The notes beneath the pieces are model-generated. The model made no database searches, was not told the DNA's origin, and saw only the letters and a program-made list of their open reading frames with translations. A stretch of 64,000 nt of DNA. It comes from Carnobacterium_B sp045617425. GTDB taxonomy: Bacteria > Bacillota > Bacilli > Lactobacillales > Carnobacteriaceae. Of this stretch, positions 1-9,285 are shown piece after piece. The stretch spans positions 1 through 64,000 of the forward strand of contig NZ_JAZLIO010000022.1 of NCBI RefSeq assembly GCF_045617425.1, given 5' to 3'. A program made the translations under genes and the position numbers. Every line of letters starts with the position of its first letter. Position 1 is the stretch's first letter.

Positions 1-19
1 TTACTGTACCTTGTTCCAT
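1..19 (-). CDS. Probable cold-shock protein, 5' end only
   Basis: Only the first six codons lie in the window. They read Met-Glu-Gln-Gly-Thr-Val, which is how many CspA/CspB-family RNA chaperones of Lactobacillales begin (MEQGTVKWF...). A strong GAGGAGG ribosome site sits nine bases upstream, and the promoter lies over 100 bases away, giving the long 5' leader typical of cold-shock genes. The leader also holds a small hairpin at 36-49 (GTGC/GCAC arms) just before the ribosome site. The identification is an inference from six residues and the leader; any gene starting this way would fit. Confidence 0.5.
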
Positions 20-130
20 AATGAAATTCCTCCTCGTGCCCTTAAGCACATATAGTGATATTCTTGCTTGCGGTGCGAATTGGAATGTTCTGAAACAATT
101 CTATTTTCTACCTAACAAAAACTCTACCTT

Positions 131-159
131 AGTATAGCATGGACATTTTAAATAAGCAA
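131..159 (-). promoter_or_regulatory. Promoter of the probable cold-shock gene
   Basis: On the minus strand there is a -35 element TTGCTT (159-154), a 17-base spacer and an extended -10 TGCTATACT (hexamer TATACT at 136-131). Predicted start is near 124, leaving an untranslated leader of about 105 bases before the gene at the window edge. Confidence 0.6.
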
Positions 160-178
160 CCTTTATACACACTTTCTT

Positions 179-871
179 TTAACAAACACCTATTTCTTTT
201 AAACTAATAAATTCTTGTTCTCCTATAATAATGTGATCCAGCAAATCGATTCCCATTAATTCTCCGCACTCTGACATCCTTCGCGTAAATTGGATATCTG
301 CTTCAGAAGGTTCTGGATTACCAGATGGGTGATTGTGTCCAACAATCATCCGCGCAGCTGAATACCTGACTGCTCCTCTAAAAATCTCACGAGGATGAGC
401 GATACTAGAATTAAGTCCCCCAATAAAAATAGTCTCTTTTTTAATAATTTCATTTTTTGTATTTAAATAAAGAACGACTAAATGTTCTTGTTGCAGTCCG
501 CGCATTTCTAGCAGCAACATTTCTCCTGCTTTCGCACTGGAAGTAATTTGACCAATTTTAATTTGAGAGGCTTGCGAAATGCGAGTACCCAATTCAATCG
601 CTGCTTTTAGTTCAATTGCTTTAATTCTACCAATCCCAGTAATTGTCATTAGTTCTTGGCAAGAAGCTGTTTTTAAATAATAGAGATCTTCAAATTGATT
701 GAGCGTAGATAAGGCTAATGTGATAACATTTGTTCCTTTTGTTCCTGTTCTAAGCAAGATAGCAAGCAATTCATGGTTGGCAAGAGCTTTCTCGCCATGT
801 TGCTCTAGTCTTTCTCTTGGCCTTGATTGAACGGGAACTTCTTTTATTAGATTCATACTTTTTATCGTCAT
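179..871 (-). CDS. radC: RadC family protein (JAMM/DUF2466)
   Basis: A 230-residue RadC protein of normal length. An N-terminal helix-hairpin-helix segment is visible around residues 75-90 (ITGIGRIKA). The C-terminal JAMM metal-binding motif is intact: H179-x-H181 in HNHPSG and D192. Despite its name, no DNA-repair role is established for the family; a metal-dependent hydrolase or recombination-linked role is only suspected. The start is well placed behind AAGGAGG. It is the downstream partner of the HAD phosphatase and folC on the same strand, an arrangement common in Lactobacillales. Confidence 0.93.
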   Translation of the reverse strand: MTIKSMNLIKEVPVQSRPRERLEQHGEKALANHELLAILLRTGTKGTNVITLALSTLNQFEDLYYLKTASCQELMTITGIGRIKAIELKAAIELGTRISQASQIKIGQITSSAKAGEMLLLEMRGLQQEHLVVLYLNTKNEIIKKETIFIGGLNSSIAHPREIFRGAVRYSAARMIVGHNHPSGNPEPSEADIQFTRRMSECGELMGIDLLDHIIIGEQEFISLKEIGVC

Positions 872-927
872 AAAAACCCTCCTTTTTCACATTAGTACTA
901 TCCGCGAAAAAGAAGGAGTCAATTTTT

Positions 928-1587
928 TTATTGATTTTGCTGTTCAATAAAGGTTTTCACTTGATTTAAATCATCTAGAATCGTGAGTGTTTTTTCTTTT
1001 GCTTCACTCGTAGGCAGTATTAGATCCGGTATCATAATAACTGGAATGTCAGCATCATAGCTTGCTCTAATCCCGTTAAGCGAATCTTCTAAAACAAGTG
1101 TACGCTCTTTTGGAACTTGCGTTTTTAACCATGCCTTTTCATATATTTCCGGACTTGGTTTTGCTCGAGTTACTTCATCTCCTCCAATAATGGCATCAAA
1201 ATACGGAGTGAGTTGTTCTTTTTCTAAAAACAGTGAAACGAGCGATTTGATACTACTAGAAGCAACTATCTTCTTTATATTTTCACTTTCTAAATAGTCT
1301 AGTAATTCAATTAGCCCTTTTTTCTTACGCAATCCGTTAGCTTCAATATGTTCTAGCAAAGCCTGACCGCCTTCGTTGATAAGTGTATCAGCGGCTTCTG
1401 TTTCAAATGTTAAATAAAGTTCTTTATGGAATTCTTCATCAGAGACTCCAATATATTTTTCATGAAACTCCCACGTATATGCTAAATCGATTCTGTTAGC
1501 AATCGTTCGATTCGCTTCATAATAAAGCACTTCTGTATCAAACATTAGTCCATCCATATCAAAAATAACAGCTTCAATTTTAGTCAT
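928..1587 (-). CDS. HAD family phosphatase, beta-phosphoglucomutase-like
   Basis: A 219-residue haloacid-dehalogenase superfamily hydrolase. Motif I is seen as FDMDG with nucleophile Asp10 and acid/base Asp12. A helical cap follows (about residues 18-85), then motif II (ASSS), a lysine in AKPSPEIY, and the motif IV acidic pair in LVLEDSLNG. This is the subfamily that includes beta-phosphoglucomutase and small sugar-phosphate phosphatases. The substrate cannot be read from sequence. It lies 19 bases downstream of folC and is probably cotranscribed with it. Confidence 0.85.
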   Translation of the reverse strand: MTKIEAVIFDMDGLMFDTEVLYYEANRTIANRIDLAYTWEFHEKYIGVSDEEFHKELYLTFETEAADTLINEGGQALLEHIEANGLRKKKGLIELLDYLESENIKKIVASSSIKSLVSLFLEKEQLTPYFDAIIGGDEVTRAKPSPEIYEKAWLKTQVPKERTLVLEDSLNGIRASYDADIPVIMIPDLILPTSEAKEKTLTILDDLNQVKTFIEQQNQ

Positions 1588-1606
1588 GATTTTTCCTCCA
1601 AAATTT

Positions 1607-2914
1607 TTATTCCTTATTTGCTACTTTAACGTATTCTCTCACTTCAGAAATAAAATACAAAGATCCTGTTACAACCACTATACCATTTTCATCCATTTCA
1701 TTAAGAGACTCTACCAACGCCTCTTGCCAATGTTCGATTACTGTCCCATTCTTTAGCATTAGTTTGTTTAACTCATCGATTCCAGCGGCTCTAGGATAGT
1801 TGAAACTCGTTAGAATCAAACGGCAATTCGGTATAGATTGCAATTGATCTACCATCCCTTGAATGTCTTTATCCCGCATAGATGCCATAATGATAGAAAC
1901 CTCTTGTTGAGCAAAATTTTTTTTAATCGTTTCAACTAATGTATTTATTGCATGTTCATTGTGTGCACCATCTAAAATAAGAAGCGGTTGATCGTTTATT
2001 TTTTCCAATCTTCCAGGCCAAAAAGTATTTTTCAGACCACTCCGTATCTTCTCATGATTCACAGCTAAACCTGTTTCATGACTGTAAACTCTTAATGTTT
2101 CAATTGCTACAGCTGCATTTTCTACTTGATGCCGCCCCAACATTTCTATTTGGATGGGACTAAGTCGCATAAAATCATCTTCAAATACGAATTGCTCCCC
2201 CCAAGTAGGAAGAGTCTGCCATTTTGTAACAAAAAAATCTTTATTATATTTCATTACCGCGCTTTCTTGTTCAGTAGCTTTCTGTTCAATTACTTCTAGA
2301 GCTTCTTTACCGATTTTTCCAGTTACTACGGGAACAGCTGTCTTAATAATACCTGCCTTATTCATAGCAATTTCAGACAAAGTCTCTCCAAGTAAATTCA
2401 TATGATCCATTCCTATTGTCGTAATAACTGAGACTACTGGATGAATAACATTTGTTGAGTCATACAACCCACCTATTCCTACCTCAACTAGCACTACATC
2501 AGCATGTCCCTCACCAAAATAAATCAGCATCATCATTGTAATAATTTCAAACTCACTTGGTCCGCCTAGGTTCGTTTTTTTTAAATCTTCTGTAAGAGGA
2601 TAGACAGTTTTTGCTAAACGCAAAATTTCATCATCAGACAATGGTTCACCACTGACACTCACACGTTCGTTAAACATTTCGATATATGGCGAGGTAAACG
2701 TTCCAACTACTTGTCCATTTGCTTCCAACATGTTCCTCAAGAAAGCCAATGTAGAGCCTTTACCATTTGTACCTGCTATATGAATCGATTTAAATTTCCT
2801 TTCTGGATGACCTAATTTACCTAACATCCATTCCATACGCTTTAATCCTGGCTTTTCACCAAAAGTTCTTGTTGCATGAATCCAATTCATTGCTTCTTCA
2901 TAGGTAGTGAACAT
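1607..2914 (-). CDS. folC: Folylpolyglutamate synthase / dihydrofolate synthase
   Basis: A Mur-ligase-family enzyme of 435 residues, the usual FolC length. It adds glutamate to folates (and possibly to dihydropteroate) with ATP, keeping cofactors in the cell. The P-loop GTNGKGST is at residues 48-55, and the central ligase segment and C-terminal glutamate-ligase domain (LLILDGAHNEHA) are intact. It follows valS on the same strand after a strong hairpin and precedes the HAD phosphatase, the valS-folC order seen across Lactobacillales and Bacillus. Confidence 0.93.
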   Translation of the reverse strand: MFTTYEEAMNWIHATRTFGEKPGLKRMEWMLGKLGHPERKFKSIHIAGTNGKGSTLAFLRNMLEANGQVVGTFTSPYIEMFNERVSVSGEPLSDDEILRLAKTVYPLTEDLKKTNLGGPSEFEIITMMMLIYFGEGHADVVLVEVGIGGLYDSTNVIHPVVSVITTIGMDHMNLLGETLSEIAMNKAGIIKTAVPVVTGKIGKEALEVIEQKATEQESAVMKYNKDFFVTKWQTLPTWGEQFVFEDDFMRLSPIQIEMLGRHQVENAAVAIETLRVYSHETGLAVNHEKIRSGLKNTFWPGRLEKINDQPLLILDGAHNEHAINTLVETIKKNFAQQEVSIIMASMRDKDIQGMVDQLQSIPNCRLILTSFNYPRAAGIDELNKLMLKNGTVIEHWQEALVESLNEMDENGIVVVTGSLYFISEVREYVKVANKE

Positions 2915-3030
2915 GACTTACCTCCACTTATTTAAATTCCATACTTAGTTAATTATAAACTACGCTGTACATTTCAACCATTAAAATATCATACTGTGCA
3001 TTCAATCATTTACTACAGCCTTTTCTCAAA

Positions 3031-3090
3031 GAACAACAAAACGAGTAAAAAACTAAGAAAAATCCTAGTTTTTACTCGTTTTATTGTTCA
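3031..3090 (-). terminator. Terminator after valS
   Basis: Long near-perfect inverted repeat with ACGAGTAAAAACTAG-type arms around a short A-rich loop and a T-run on the minus strand, directly downstream of the valS stop. Confidence 0.75.
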
Positions 3091-3101
3091 TAGGTTACTA
3101 A

Positions 3102-5747
3102 TTAAAGTTGATTTTTCAGTACTTTTATACGTTCATTTACTGCAGCATGTTTTTCAAGGTAATCGCCTTGTTTTGCTTTTTCAGCTTCAACTACTGCATC
3201 AGGAGCATTATCTACGAATTTTTTATTCGCTAATTTTCCTTCCACACGTTTCACTTCTTTGTTCCATTTATCCAATTCTTTTTCTAAACGAGCAATTTCT
3301 TCTTCTAAATTGATCAATCCTGCTAGTGGCAAGTAAATTTCAGCACCTGTGATTACAGCTGACATAGCTGTTTCAGGAGCTTCTACATCACTTGAGATTG
3401 TCAATGTTTCAGGGTTACAGAAGCGTTCAATATAAGAAGTATTATCTTTCAAAAATTGTTCGATTGTTTGATCGTTTGTTTTGATCAATAACTCAATTTT
3501 TTTAGATAACGGTGTATTTACCTCAGAACGAATATTACGAACCGAACGAATCAATTCCATCAATACATCCATCCCTTTGGTCGCTGCTTCATCAGAAAGT
3601 TCTGGATGAACAACTGGATATTCTGCTACCACTAAGGATTCTCCTTCGTGAGGAATATTTTCCCAAATCTCTTCAGTAACAAATGGCATGATTGGGTGCA
3701 ACAGACGTAACGTCTGATCCAATACATAAGCTAAAATACTTCTGGTCGTTTGTTTCGCTTTTTCATCTTCTCCAAATAATACTTCCTTACTCATTTCGAT
3801 GTACCAGTCACAAAAATCATCCCAAATAAAGTGATATAAGTGGCGACCCGCTTCACCAAATTCAAAACGCTCAAATAAGTCGGTTACTTTTTCAATGGTT
3901 TCGTTTAATTTGGTTAAGATCCAACGGTCAGCAACTGTTTTTTCACCTGTTAAATCAATTTGATCGACAGTAAAGTTCTCCATATTCATCAATGCAAAAC
4001 GGCTAGCATTCCATATTTTATTGATAAAATTCCATGCAGCATCCATTTTGTCATAACTAAAACGAACATCTTGCCCTGGAGCAGAACCGTTAGACAAGAA
4101 CCAACGTAGTGCATCCGCTCCATACTTTTCAATGACATCCATAGGATCGATTCCATTGCCTAGTGATTTACTCATTTTACGGCCATCCGTATCACGGATA
4201 AGACCGTGGATCAATACGTTATTAAATGGTCGTTTCCCAGTAAATTCTAAACTTTGGAACATCATACGACTAACCCAGAAGAAAATAATGTCGTATCCTG
4301 TTACCAAAGTATTGGTAGGGAAATAACGTTTAAAATCTTCAGACTCTTCATCTGGCCAGCCCATTGTAGAAAACGGCCATAAAGCTGAACTAAACCACGT
4401 ATCCAAAACATCTGGATCTTGTACCCAATTTTCACTATCTTCAGGTGCTTCCATACCTACGTACAACTCACCGCTTGTTTTATGGTACCAAGCGGGGATA
4501 CGGTGACCCCACCACAATTGGCGTGAAATTACCCAATCATGAACATTTTCCATCCAACGCATATACGTATTTTCGAAGCGTTCTGGCACAAAATTAACTT
4601 TCTCTTTTGTTCCTTGGCTTTCGATTGCTTCTTTAGCTAGTGGTGCCATATTTACAAACCATTGTGTAGATAATCTTGGTTCTACTACAACTCCTGTACG
4701 TTCTGAATGACCAACACTATGAACCACTTTTTCAATTTTTATCATTCGACCTTCAGATTCTAAATCTTTTACCACAGCTTTGCGAGCTTCAAAACGATCC
4801 ATTGATTCATACCTGCCAGCCAATTCATTCATTGACCCATCATCATTCATCACATTGATTTGTGGCAAATTGTGACGTTTTCCAACTTCAAAGTCATTTG
4901 GGTCATGAGCAGGAGTGATTTTCACAACACCCGTACCAAAATCCATTTCAACATAATCATCTGCTATAATCGGGATTTCACGATTCATTAATGGCAACAG
5001 AACTGTCTTGCCAATCAATTGTTGGTAGCGCTCATCATCTGGATGGACCGCAATAGCTGAGTCCCCTAGCATCGTCTCAGGTCGTGTTGTCGCAATTTCT
5101 ACTACTCCACTGCCATCTGTTAATGGATAACTCATATGATAAAATGCACCTTCAACATCTTGGTGAATAACCTCGATATCTGATAAGGCTGTTTTAGCTT
5201 TTGGATCCCAGTTGATGATATATTCCCCACGGTAAATCAATTTTTTATTGTACATCGTTACAAATACTTTACGAACCGCTTCAGATAATCCTTCATCTAA
5301 CGTAAAACGTTCCCGGCTATAATCAACTGAAATACCAACTTTTGCCCATTGTTCACGAATCACACTGGCATACTCTTCTTTCCAATCCCACACAGTATCA
5401 ATAAACTTTTCACGTCCTAAATCGTAACGTGAAATACCATCTTCAGCTAATTGAGCCTCTACTTTTGCTTGGGTTGCAATTCCTGCATGATCCATACCTG
5501 GCAACCATAAAGTGTCAAAGCCTTGCATTCTTTTTTGTCTAACAATAATATCTTGTAAAGTTGTATCCCAAGCATGACCTAAATGCAATTTCCCAGTTAC
5601 ATTTGGAGGAGGAATAACGACGGAGTAAGCCTCTTTTGTCTTATCTCCACTTGGCTTAAATAGCCCTTTTTCTACCCATTTTTCATAACGACCAGCTTCT
5701 ACTTCATTTGGTTGATATTTAGTAGACATTTTCAATTCATCAGTCAT
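3102..5747 (-). CDS. valS: Valyl-tRNA synthetase
   Basis: A class Ia aminoacyl-tRNA synthetase of 881 residues, the usual ValRS length. It attaches valine to tRNA-Val and edits threonine. The HIGH signature appears as HLGH at residues 55-58, and KMSKS is near residue 525. The editing domain (TTRPETMLGD) lies in the insertion between them, and the last 65 residues form the ValRS C-terminal coiled coil. A T-box leader upstream shows control by uncharged tRNA. An alternative in-frame ATG lies six codons in (MSTKYQPNE); the listed start has the better spacing from AGGAG. Confidence 0.97.
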   Translation of the reverse strand: MTDELKMSTKYQPNEVEAGRYEKWVEKGLFKPSGDKTKEAYSVVIPPPNVTGKLHLGHAWDTTLQDIIVRQKRMQGFDTLWLPGMDHAGIATQAKVEAQLAEDGISRYDLGREKFIDTVWDWKEEYASVIREQWAKVGISVDYSRERFTLDEGLSEAVRKVFVTMYNKKLIYRGEYIINWDPKAKTALSDIEVIHQDVEGAFYHMSYPLTDGSGVVEIATTRPETMLGDSAIAVHPDDERYQQLIGKTVLLPLMNREIPIIADDYVEMDFGTGVVKITPAHDPNDFEVGKRHNLPQINVMNDDGSMNELAGRYESMDRFEARKAVVKDLESEGRMIKIEKVVHSVGHSERTGVVVEPRLSTQWFVNMAPLAKEAIESQGTKEKVNFVPERFENTYMRWMENVHDWVISRQLWWGHRIPAWYHKTSGELYVGMEAPEDSENWVQDPDVLDTWFSSALWPFSTMGWPDEESEDFKRYFPTNTLVTGYDIIFFWVSRMMFQSLEFTGKRPFNNVLIHGLIRDTDGRKMSKSLGNGIDPMDVIEKYGADALRWFLSNGSAPGQDVRFSYDKMDAAWNFINKIWNASRFALMNMENFTVDQIDLTGEKTVADRWILTKLNETIEKVTDLFERFEFGEAGRHLYHFIWDDFCDWYIEMSKEVLFGEDEKAKQTTRSILAYVLDQTLRLLHPIMPFVTEEIWENIPHEGESLVVAEYPVVHPELSDEAATKGMDVLMELIRSVRNIRSEVNTPLSKKIELLIKTNDQTIEQFLKDNTSYIERFCNPETLTISSDVEAPETAMSAVITGAEIYLPLAGLINLEEEIARLEKELDKWNKEVKRVEGKLANKKFVDNAPDAVVEAEKAKQGDYLEKHAAVNERIKVLKNQL

Positions 5748-5784
5748 TTTATCTCTCCTTTACAATTTTAATTAAAAAATTTAT

Positions 5785-6060
5785 ACAAACAAAAAAAGCA
5801 CTCATCCCAATAATAAATTATTATTAGGACGAATGCTGTTCACTCGCGGTACCACCTATATTGCATACTTTATTAATTTCAAAAGTATACCTCTTAGTTA
5901 CAATTTTAACGGATCGTTACTCCGAACAAAGTTACTGTATGTTCACTTTGTCAGCTCCCAAGCTACCTTCATTTTATCACGACTAAGAACTCCCAGCATT
6001 CGTTCTTTTCTCTATAAAGTCAGTAAATAAAATTACTCTTCTTGTTCATTGCCTTTTATT
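5785..6060 (-). promoter_or_regulatory. T-box leader (tRNA-sensing riboswitch) of valS
   Basis: The minus strand carries the hallmark T-box core AGGTGGTACCGCG (5857-5845). It is followed by a terminator with arms at about 5837-5818 and 5816-5797 and a T-run. The T-box core overlaps the antiterminator that competes with this hairpin. The region upstream (to about 6060) folds as a Stem I candidate. Uncharged tRNA-Val binding would stabilise the antiterminator and let transcription enter valS. I did not assign the specifier codon with confidence. Confidence 0.93.
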
Positions 6061-6065
6061 TTTAT

Positions 6066-6094
6066 ATAGTAGCATTAAAAAAGTTATTTTTCAA
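6066..6094 (-). promoter_or_regulatory. valS promoter
   Basis: Minus strand: TTGAAA (6094-6089), 17-base spacer, extended -10 TGCTACTAT (hexamer 6071-6066). The start would fall near 6059, exactly at the beginning of the T-box leader. Confidence 0.65.
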
Positions 6095-6112
6095 TATGCC
6101 TTATGGATTTCA

Positions 6113-6604
6113 TTAGCGTGCTGCTCTAGCTGCTTTAATTGCTTTATCATAGTCAGGTTCACTAGACATCTCAGGAACGATTTCTTGATACGTGATCTCA
6201 CCTCTTGGGTTAACAACAAATACTGATCGTGCTAATTGCTCAAGATCTTCCATTACTAAACCATACGCGTTACCAAAACTTAATTCACTATCATGCAACA
6301 TTTCCATTGAAATGTCTTTTCCAGCACACCATTCAGCTTGTTCTTCTTTAGTATTATTTGAAATAGTGATCAATTGCACGCCCTCTAATTCACTGGCGAT
6401 TTTATTGAATTCTTTTGCTTGCAAAGCACATACTCGTGTATCAATATCTGGAACGACACTGATCAAAACAACTTTTCCCGAAAATTCGCTTAATCTAACT
6501 GTTTCATCAACTAAGTTTTTTATAGTAAATTCAGGCGCTTTATCTCCAACCTTTGTTTGAATACCTCTAAGTTTATGCGGTGTACCTTTTCTAGTAATTT
6601 CCAT
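6113..6604 (-). CDS. tpx: Thiol peroxidase
   Basis: A Tpx-type peroxiredoxin that reduces hydroperoxides with thioredoxin. From the ATG at 6604 it has 163 residues. The peroxidatic Cys59 sits in PDIDTRVC and the resolving Cys93 in EWCAG, the 2-Cys spacing of the Tpx subgroup. An upstream in-frame start would add nine residues, but AGGAGTG lies six bases before the chosen ATG and the family starts here. It is monocistronic by appearance and sits next to the redox regulator rex. Confidence 0.92.
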   Translation of the reverse strand: MEITRKGTPHKLRGIQTKVGDKAPEFTIKNLVDETVRLSEFSGKVVLISVVPDIDTRVCALQAKEFNKIASELEGVQLITISNNTKEEQAEWCAGKDISMEMLHDSELSFGNAYGLVMEDLEQLARSVFVVNPRGEITYQEIVPEMSSEPDYDKAIKAARAAR

Positions 6605-6733
6605 ATCAAACACTCCTATTCTATGACTCATCTTAGAATAGTATACGAATAATCATTTTTTAAAGCAATATTTCCGTACGAGTAGTCAAATTCTACTTTT
6701 ATTCCACTTATCTGAAAGTTTATTTTATCTCAC

Positions 6734-7396
6734 TCATTTTTCAGATGGATTATCAGGATATAACGCTTCGTTTTGATAGACCATTGTAAAAATTTCACTG
6801 GAGAAATCAATATATTTCATTTGAATAGTATCCGGTACTTTTATTCTTCCAGGGGCAAAGTTTAAAATGGACGTGATACCAGCATCAATTAGATCATCTA
6901 CTACATCTTGCGACACTTCACTAGGTACAGCACAAATAGCTGTGTGAATTTCTTGTTTCCTAACAAGTTCTTTCATTCGTTCCATAGGAAAAATTGGTAC
7001 ACCTGATATTTCTTTACCTAAATAAGGAGTTTGAATGTCAAAAGCACACTTGATCGTAATGTTTTTTTCTTTCTTGAAATTATTGGTTAAAATGGCTGTC
7101 CCTAAATTCCCCACTCCAATAAGTGCTACATTAATGATATTATTCACATTTAATAATTCACGAAATACTTCGGTTACATAAACGACCTCATAACCGTATC
7201 CACTTCTTCCTAACTCACCAAAATGAGAAAAATCTCGACGAATCGTTGCTGAAGGAATTTGTGTTAGTTGACTTAATTCTTTTGATTTTATGCGCTCTAC
7301 CCCTGTTTCATTCAATTTTTTTAATGAACGATAATAGATAGGTAGCCTTTGAGCTGTTGCATTTGGAATTTGATGTATTTTAGTCGTTATCTCCAT
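6734..7396 (-). CDS. rex: Redox-sensing transcriptional repressor Rex
   Basis: A 220-residue Rex repressor. The N-terminal winged helix spans about residues 1-80 (recognition region TIRRDFSHFGELG), and a Rossmann NAD(H)-binding domain follows with GVGNLG at 94-99. Rex leaves its operator when NADH/NAD+ rises and so turns on fermentative and reductive pathways. A perfect Rex operator overlaps this gene's own promoter (7431-7490), so autoregulation is expected. Confidence 0.95.
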   Translation of the reverse strand: MEITTKIHQIPNATAQRLPIYYRSLKKLNETGVERIKSKELSQLTQIPSATIRRDFSHFGELGRSGYGYEVVYVTEVFRELLNVNNIINVALIGVGNLGTAILTNNFKKEKNITIKCAFDIQTPYLGKEISGVPIFPMERMKELVRKQEIHTAICAVPSEVSQDVVDDLIDAGITSILNFAPGRIKVPDTIQMKYIDFSSEIFTMVYQNEALYPDNPSEK

Positions 7397-7430
7397 TTAT
7401 CCTGCCTCCTGTCCTTTAATTTTCTTCATT

Positions 7431-7490
7431 ATCATAACATCTTTCAATTATTAACTCAATATAATTGTGATTAATATCACAATTATATTG
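7431..7490 (-). promoter_or_regulatory. rex promoter with Rex operator
   Basis: A 34-base dyad at 7457-7490 has 14-base perfect arms. Its core TTGTGA-N6-TCACAA (7465-7482) is the Rex consensus. On the minus strand, TTGAGT (7459-7454), a 17-base spacer and TATGAT (7436-7431) form a promoter whose -35 overlaps the edge of the dyad. Binding by Rex would block its own transcription. Confidence 0.85.
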
Positions 7491-7493
7491 AAC

Positions 7494-7532
7494 AAAAAAA
7501 GAAGGCAAATGTTTCCACTTATCTTCTTTCTT
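7494..7532 (-). terminator. Terminator after the amidohydrolase gene
   Basis: Minus-strand hairpin with AAGAAG/CTTCTT outer arms and a run of seven T, just downstream of the amidohydrolase stop. Confidence 0.55.
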
Positions 7533-7549
7533 TATAGACCTCTTAATTA

Positions 7550-9148
7550 TTAATCATTTGTCGAAAAAACAATGTTTCCACCAACAACTGTTTTCGAAAC
7601 GACCAGGTCTTTCAAAGCATCTTTCTCTATTAAAAAAGGATTTTGCTTTAAGATTGTAAAATCACTGATATAGCCAGGTTTTATTTTTCCTCTAGAATCC
7701 TCTTTATAACTTGCAATGGCACTTCCTGTTGTGTAAAGTGATAAAGCTTCAAATACAGAAAGCTCTTCTTCTGGGAAATAACGCTTTTTATTTTGCCCGT
7801 CTCTTTTCATTCTAGTAACAGCTGCATGGATACCATAAAAAGGATTGGGTATTTCAACTGGAGCGTCACTACCTCCTGCAACTGGAAATCCGAAATCTTT
7901 AATAGTCTTCCATGCAAATGCTAGAGGAGGATGATCTCTACCTAAAACATCCAGTGCCCACGGCAGATCACTGCTCATAAATTGCGGCTGTAAATCAAAA
8001 ATCAGAGGTAAATTTTTAGCCATTTTTAATAATCCAGCGTTTAACCAAGGTGTATGGATCATTCGATCAAGTTGTCCAGGAAGCGGTGGGAATTGATGCA
8101 ATGTTTCAATTACTTGTTCAAATGCTCTATCCCCTAAAATATGGATAGCTACTGGCAGTTTGGCTTTACGTGCAGCTTTGATAAGGGCAATAAAAACTTC
8201 ATCTGTTTGAATTTGTAGGCCATAATTAGTAGTTCCAGGATACGGATAACTCATTAAAGCAGTTCGAGATCCTATTGTTCCATCATAAAAAATTTTCATT
8301 GCACCTAGTTCTATATAAGGATTGCCATCCAGGTATACTTCATTTGACTGATTGTAGGCATTCAATTCCTCATGGTGAATCAAAAGATGTACTCGAAAGG
8401 CCTTTCTCTTTTCTTCAATAACCGTATGAAACGTTTTAAAGGTTCCTGCAAAGCCGTTAAAATAATGAAGATCTTCCGAATGTCCTCCTGTTATTCCTTT
8501 TGACCATAAATCTTCGATTGCTAAAGCTAAGTATTCCTCTTGTTCTGAAGGTGTTGTCTCAGGAAAAGCATTTATAGCTAAATTTGTGGCTTCATCTTTT
8601 AAAATACCTGTTAATTTTCCTTCTTTATCTAATTGAATCTCGCCTCCACCATCATATGTCTGCCCATCTTTAATCTGTATTTTATTGATTAAAGGTGTGT
8701 TGATAACAACATTATGGTAATCAATTCTGCGAACCAATATGGGATGCGATGTTGAAATAACATCCAAGTCCATTTTTGTAATAGGCGTTGGGTCGTCTTG
8801 CCATTCATTTTCATTGTATCCTTCAACAAAAAGCCACTCATCTAGAGCTAATTGTTCAACTTTTTTTCGTATTTGTTCCAAACTTGTTTTTTTACTTTTA
8901 AATTGATTTAAATTTAAACGGGCTAAACTCATTCCATACCACAATAAATGCAAATGACTATCTACAAAACCCGGAAATATCGTTTCTCCATTTAAATCGA
9001 TCACCTCGGTTATTTTATTGCCATACTTTTTTTTCAACTCTTCTTCTTCGCCTACAGCCAAAATGGTTTCACTATCAGTAAGAACTGCAGAAACCGTTTC
9101 GTCTTCTTTTTCCATTGTAAAAAAAAGACCATTCTTCCATAACTTCAC
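7550..9148 (-). CDS. Amidohydrolase family protein, YtcJ-like
   Basis: A 532-residue protein of the YtcJ/amidohydrolase-3 group, metal-dependent hydrolases acting on C-N bonds. The N-terminal metal-ligand motif HxH appears in DSHLHLLW (about residue 64), and further conserved segments include AIHILGDRA and GGSDAPVE near the C-terminal half. There is no signal peptide, so it is cytoplasmic. The substrate is unknown. It is flanked by its own terminator and one after thiI, so it is probably a single-gene unit. Confidence 0.85.
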   Translation of the reverse strand: MKLWKNGLFFTMEKEDETVSAVLTDSETILAVGEEEELKKKYGNKITEVIDLNGETIFPGFVDSHLHLLWYGMSLARLNLNQFKSKKTSLEQIRKKVEQLALDEWLFVEGYNENEWQDDPTPITKMDLDVISTSHPILVRRIDYHNVVINTPLINKIQIKDGQTYDGGGEIQLDKEGKLTGILKDEATNLAINAFPETTPSEQEEYLALAIEDLWSKGITGGHSEDLHYFNGFAGTFKTFHTVIEEKRKAFRVHLLIHHEELNAYNQSNEVYLDGNPYIELGAMKIFYDGTIGSRTALMSYPYPGTTNYGLQIQTDEVFIALIKAARKAKLPVAIHILGDRAFEQVIETLHQFPPLPGQLDRMIHTPWLNAGLLKMAKNLPLIFDLQPQFMSSDLPWALDVLGRDHPPLAFAWKTIKDFGFPVAGGSDAPVEIPNPFYGIHAAVTRMKRDGQNKKRYFPEEELSVFEALSLYTTGSAIASYKEDSRGKIKPGYISDFTILKQNPFLIEKDALKDLVVSKTVVGGNIVFSTND

Positions 9149-9233
9149 TTTGATATCCTCCTATCGTATTCGCTATTTTTATTATACCTACTTAAGTTTT
9201 ATTTAGCAGTATTAAATTACGTAAGTAAAACGA

Positions 9234-9275
9234 TAAAAAAACTAAACATACTATATATGTTTAGCTTTTTTATCC
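9234..9275 (-). terminator. Terminator after thiI
   Basis: Inverted repeat with GCTAAACATA/TATGTTTAG arms and T-runs on both strands, directly after the thiI stop on the minus strand. Confidence 0.75.
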
Positions 9276-9285
9276 CTGCATGTAA

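Noticed and set aside
2154..2405. Open frame of 83 codons on the plus strand inside folC
   Set aside because: No ribosome site; it mirrors the third-codon bias of folC on the other strand.
6192..6560. 122-codon plus-strand frame over tpx
   Set aside because: Fully antisense to a well-conserved gene and without a start signal.
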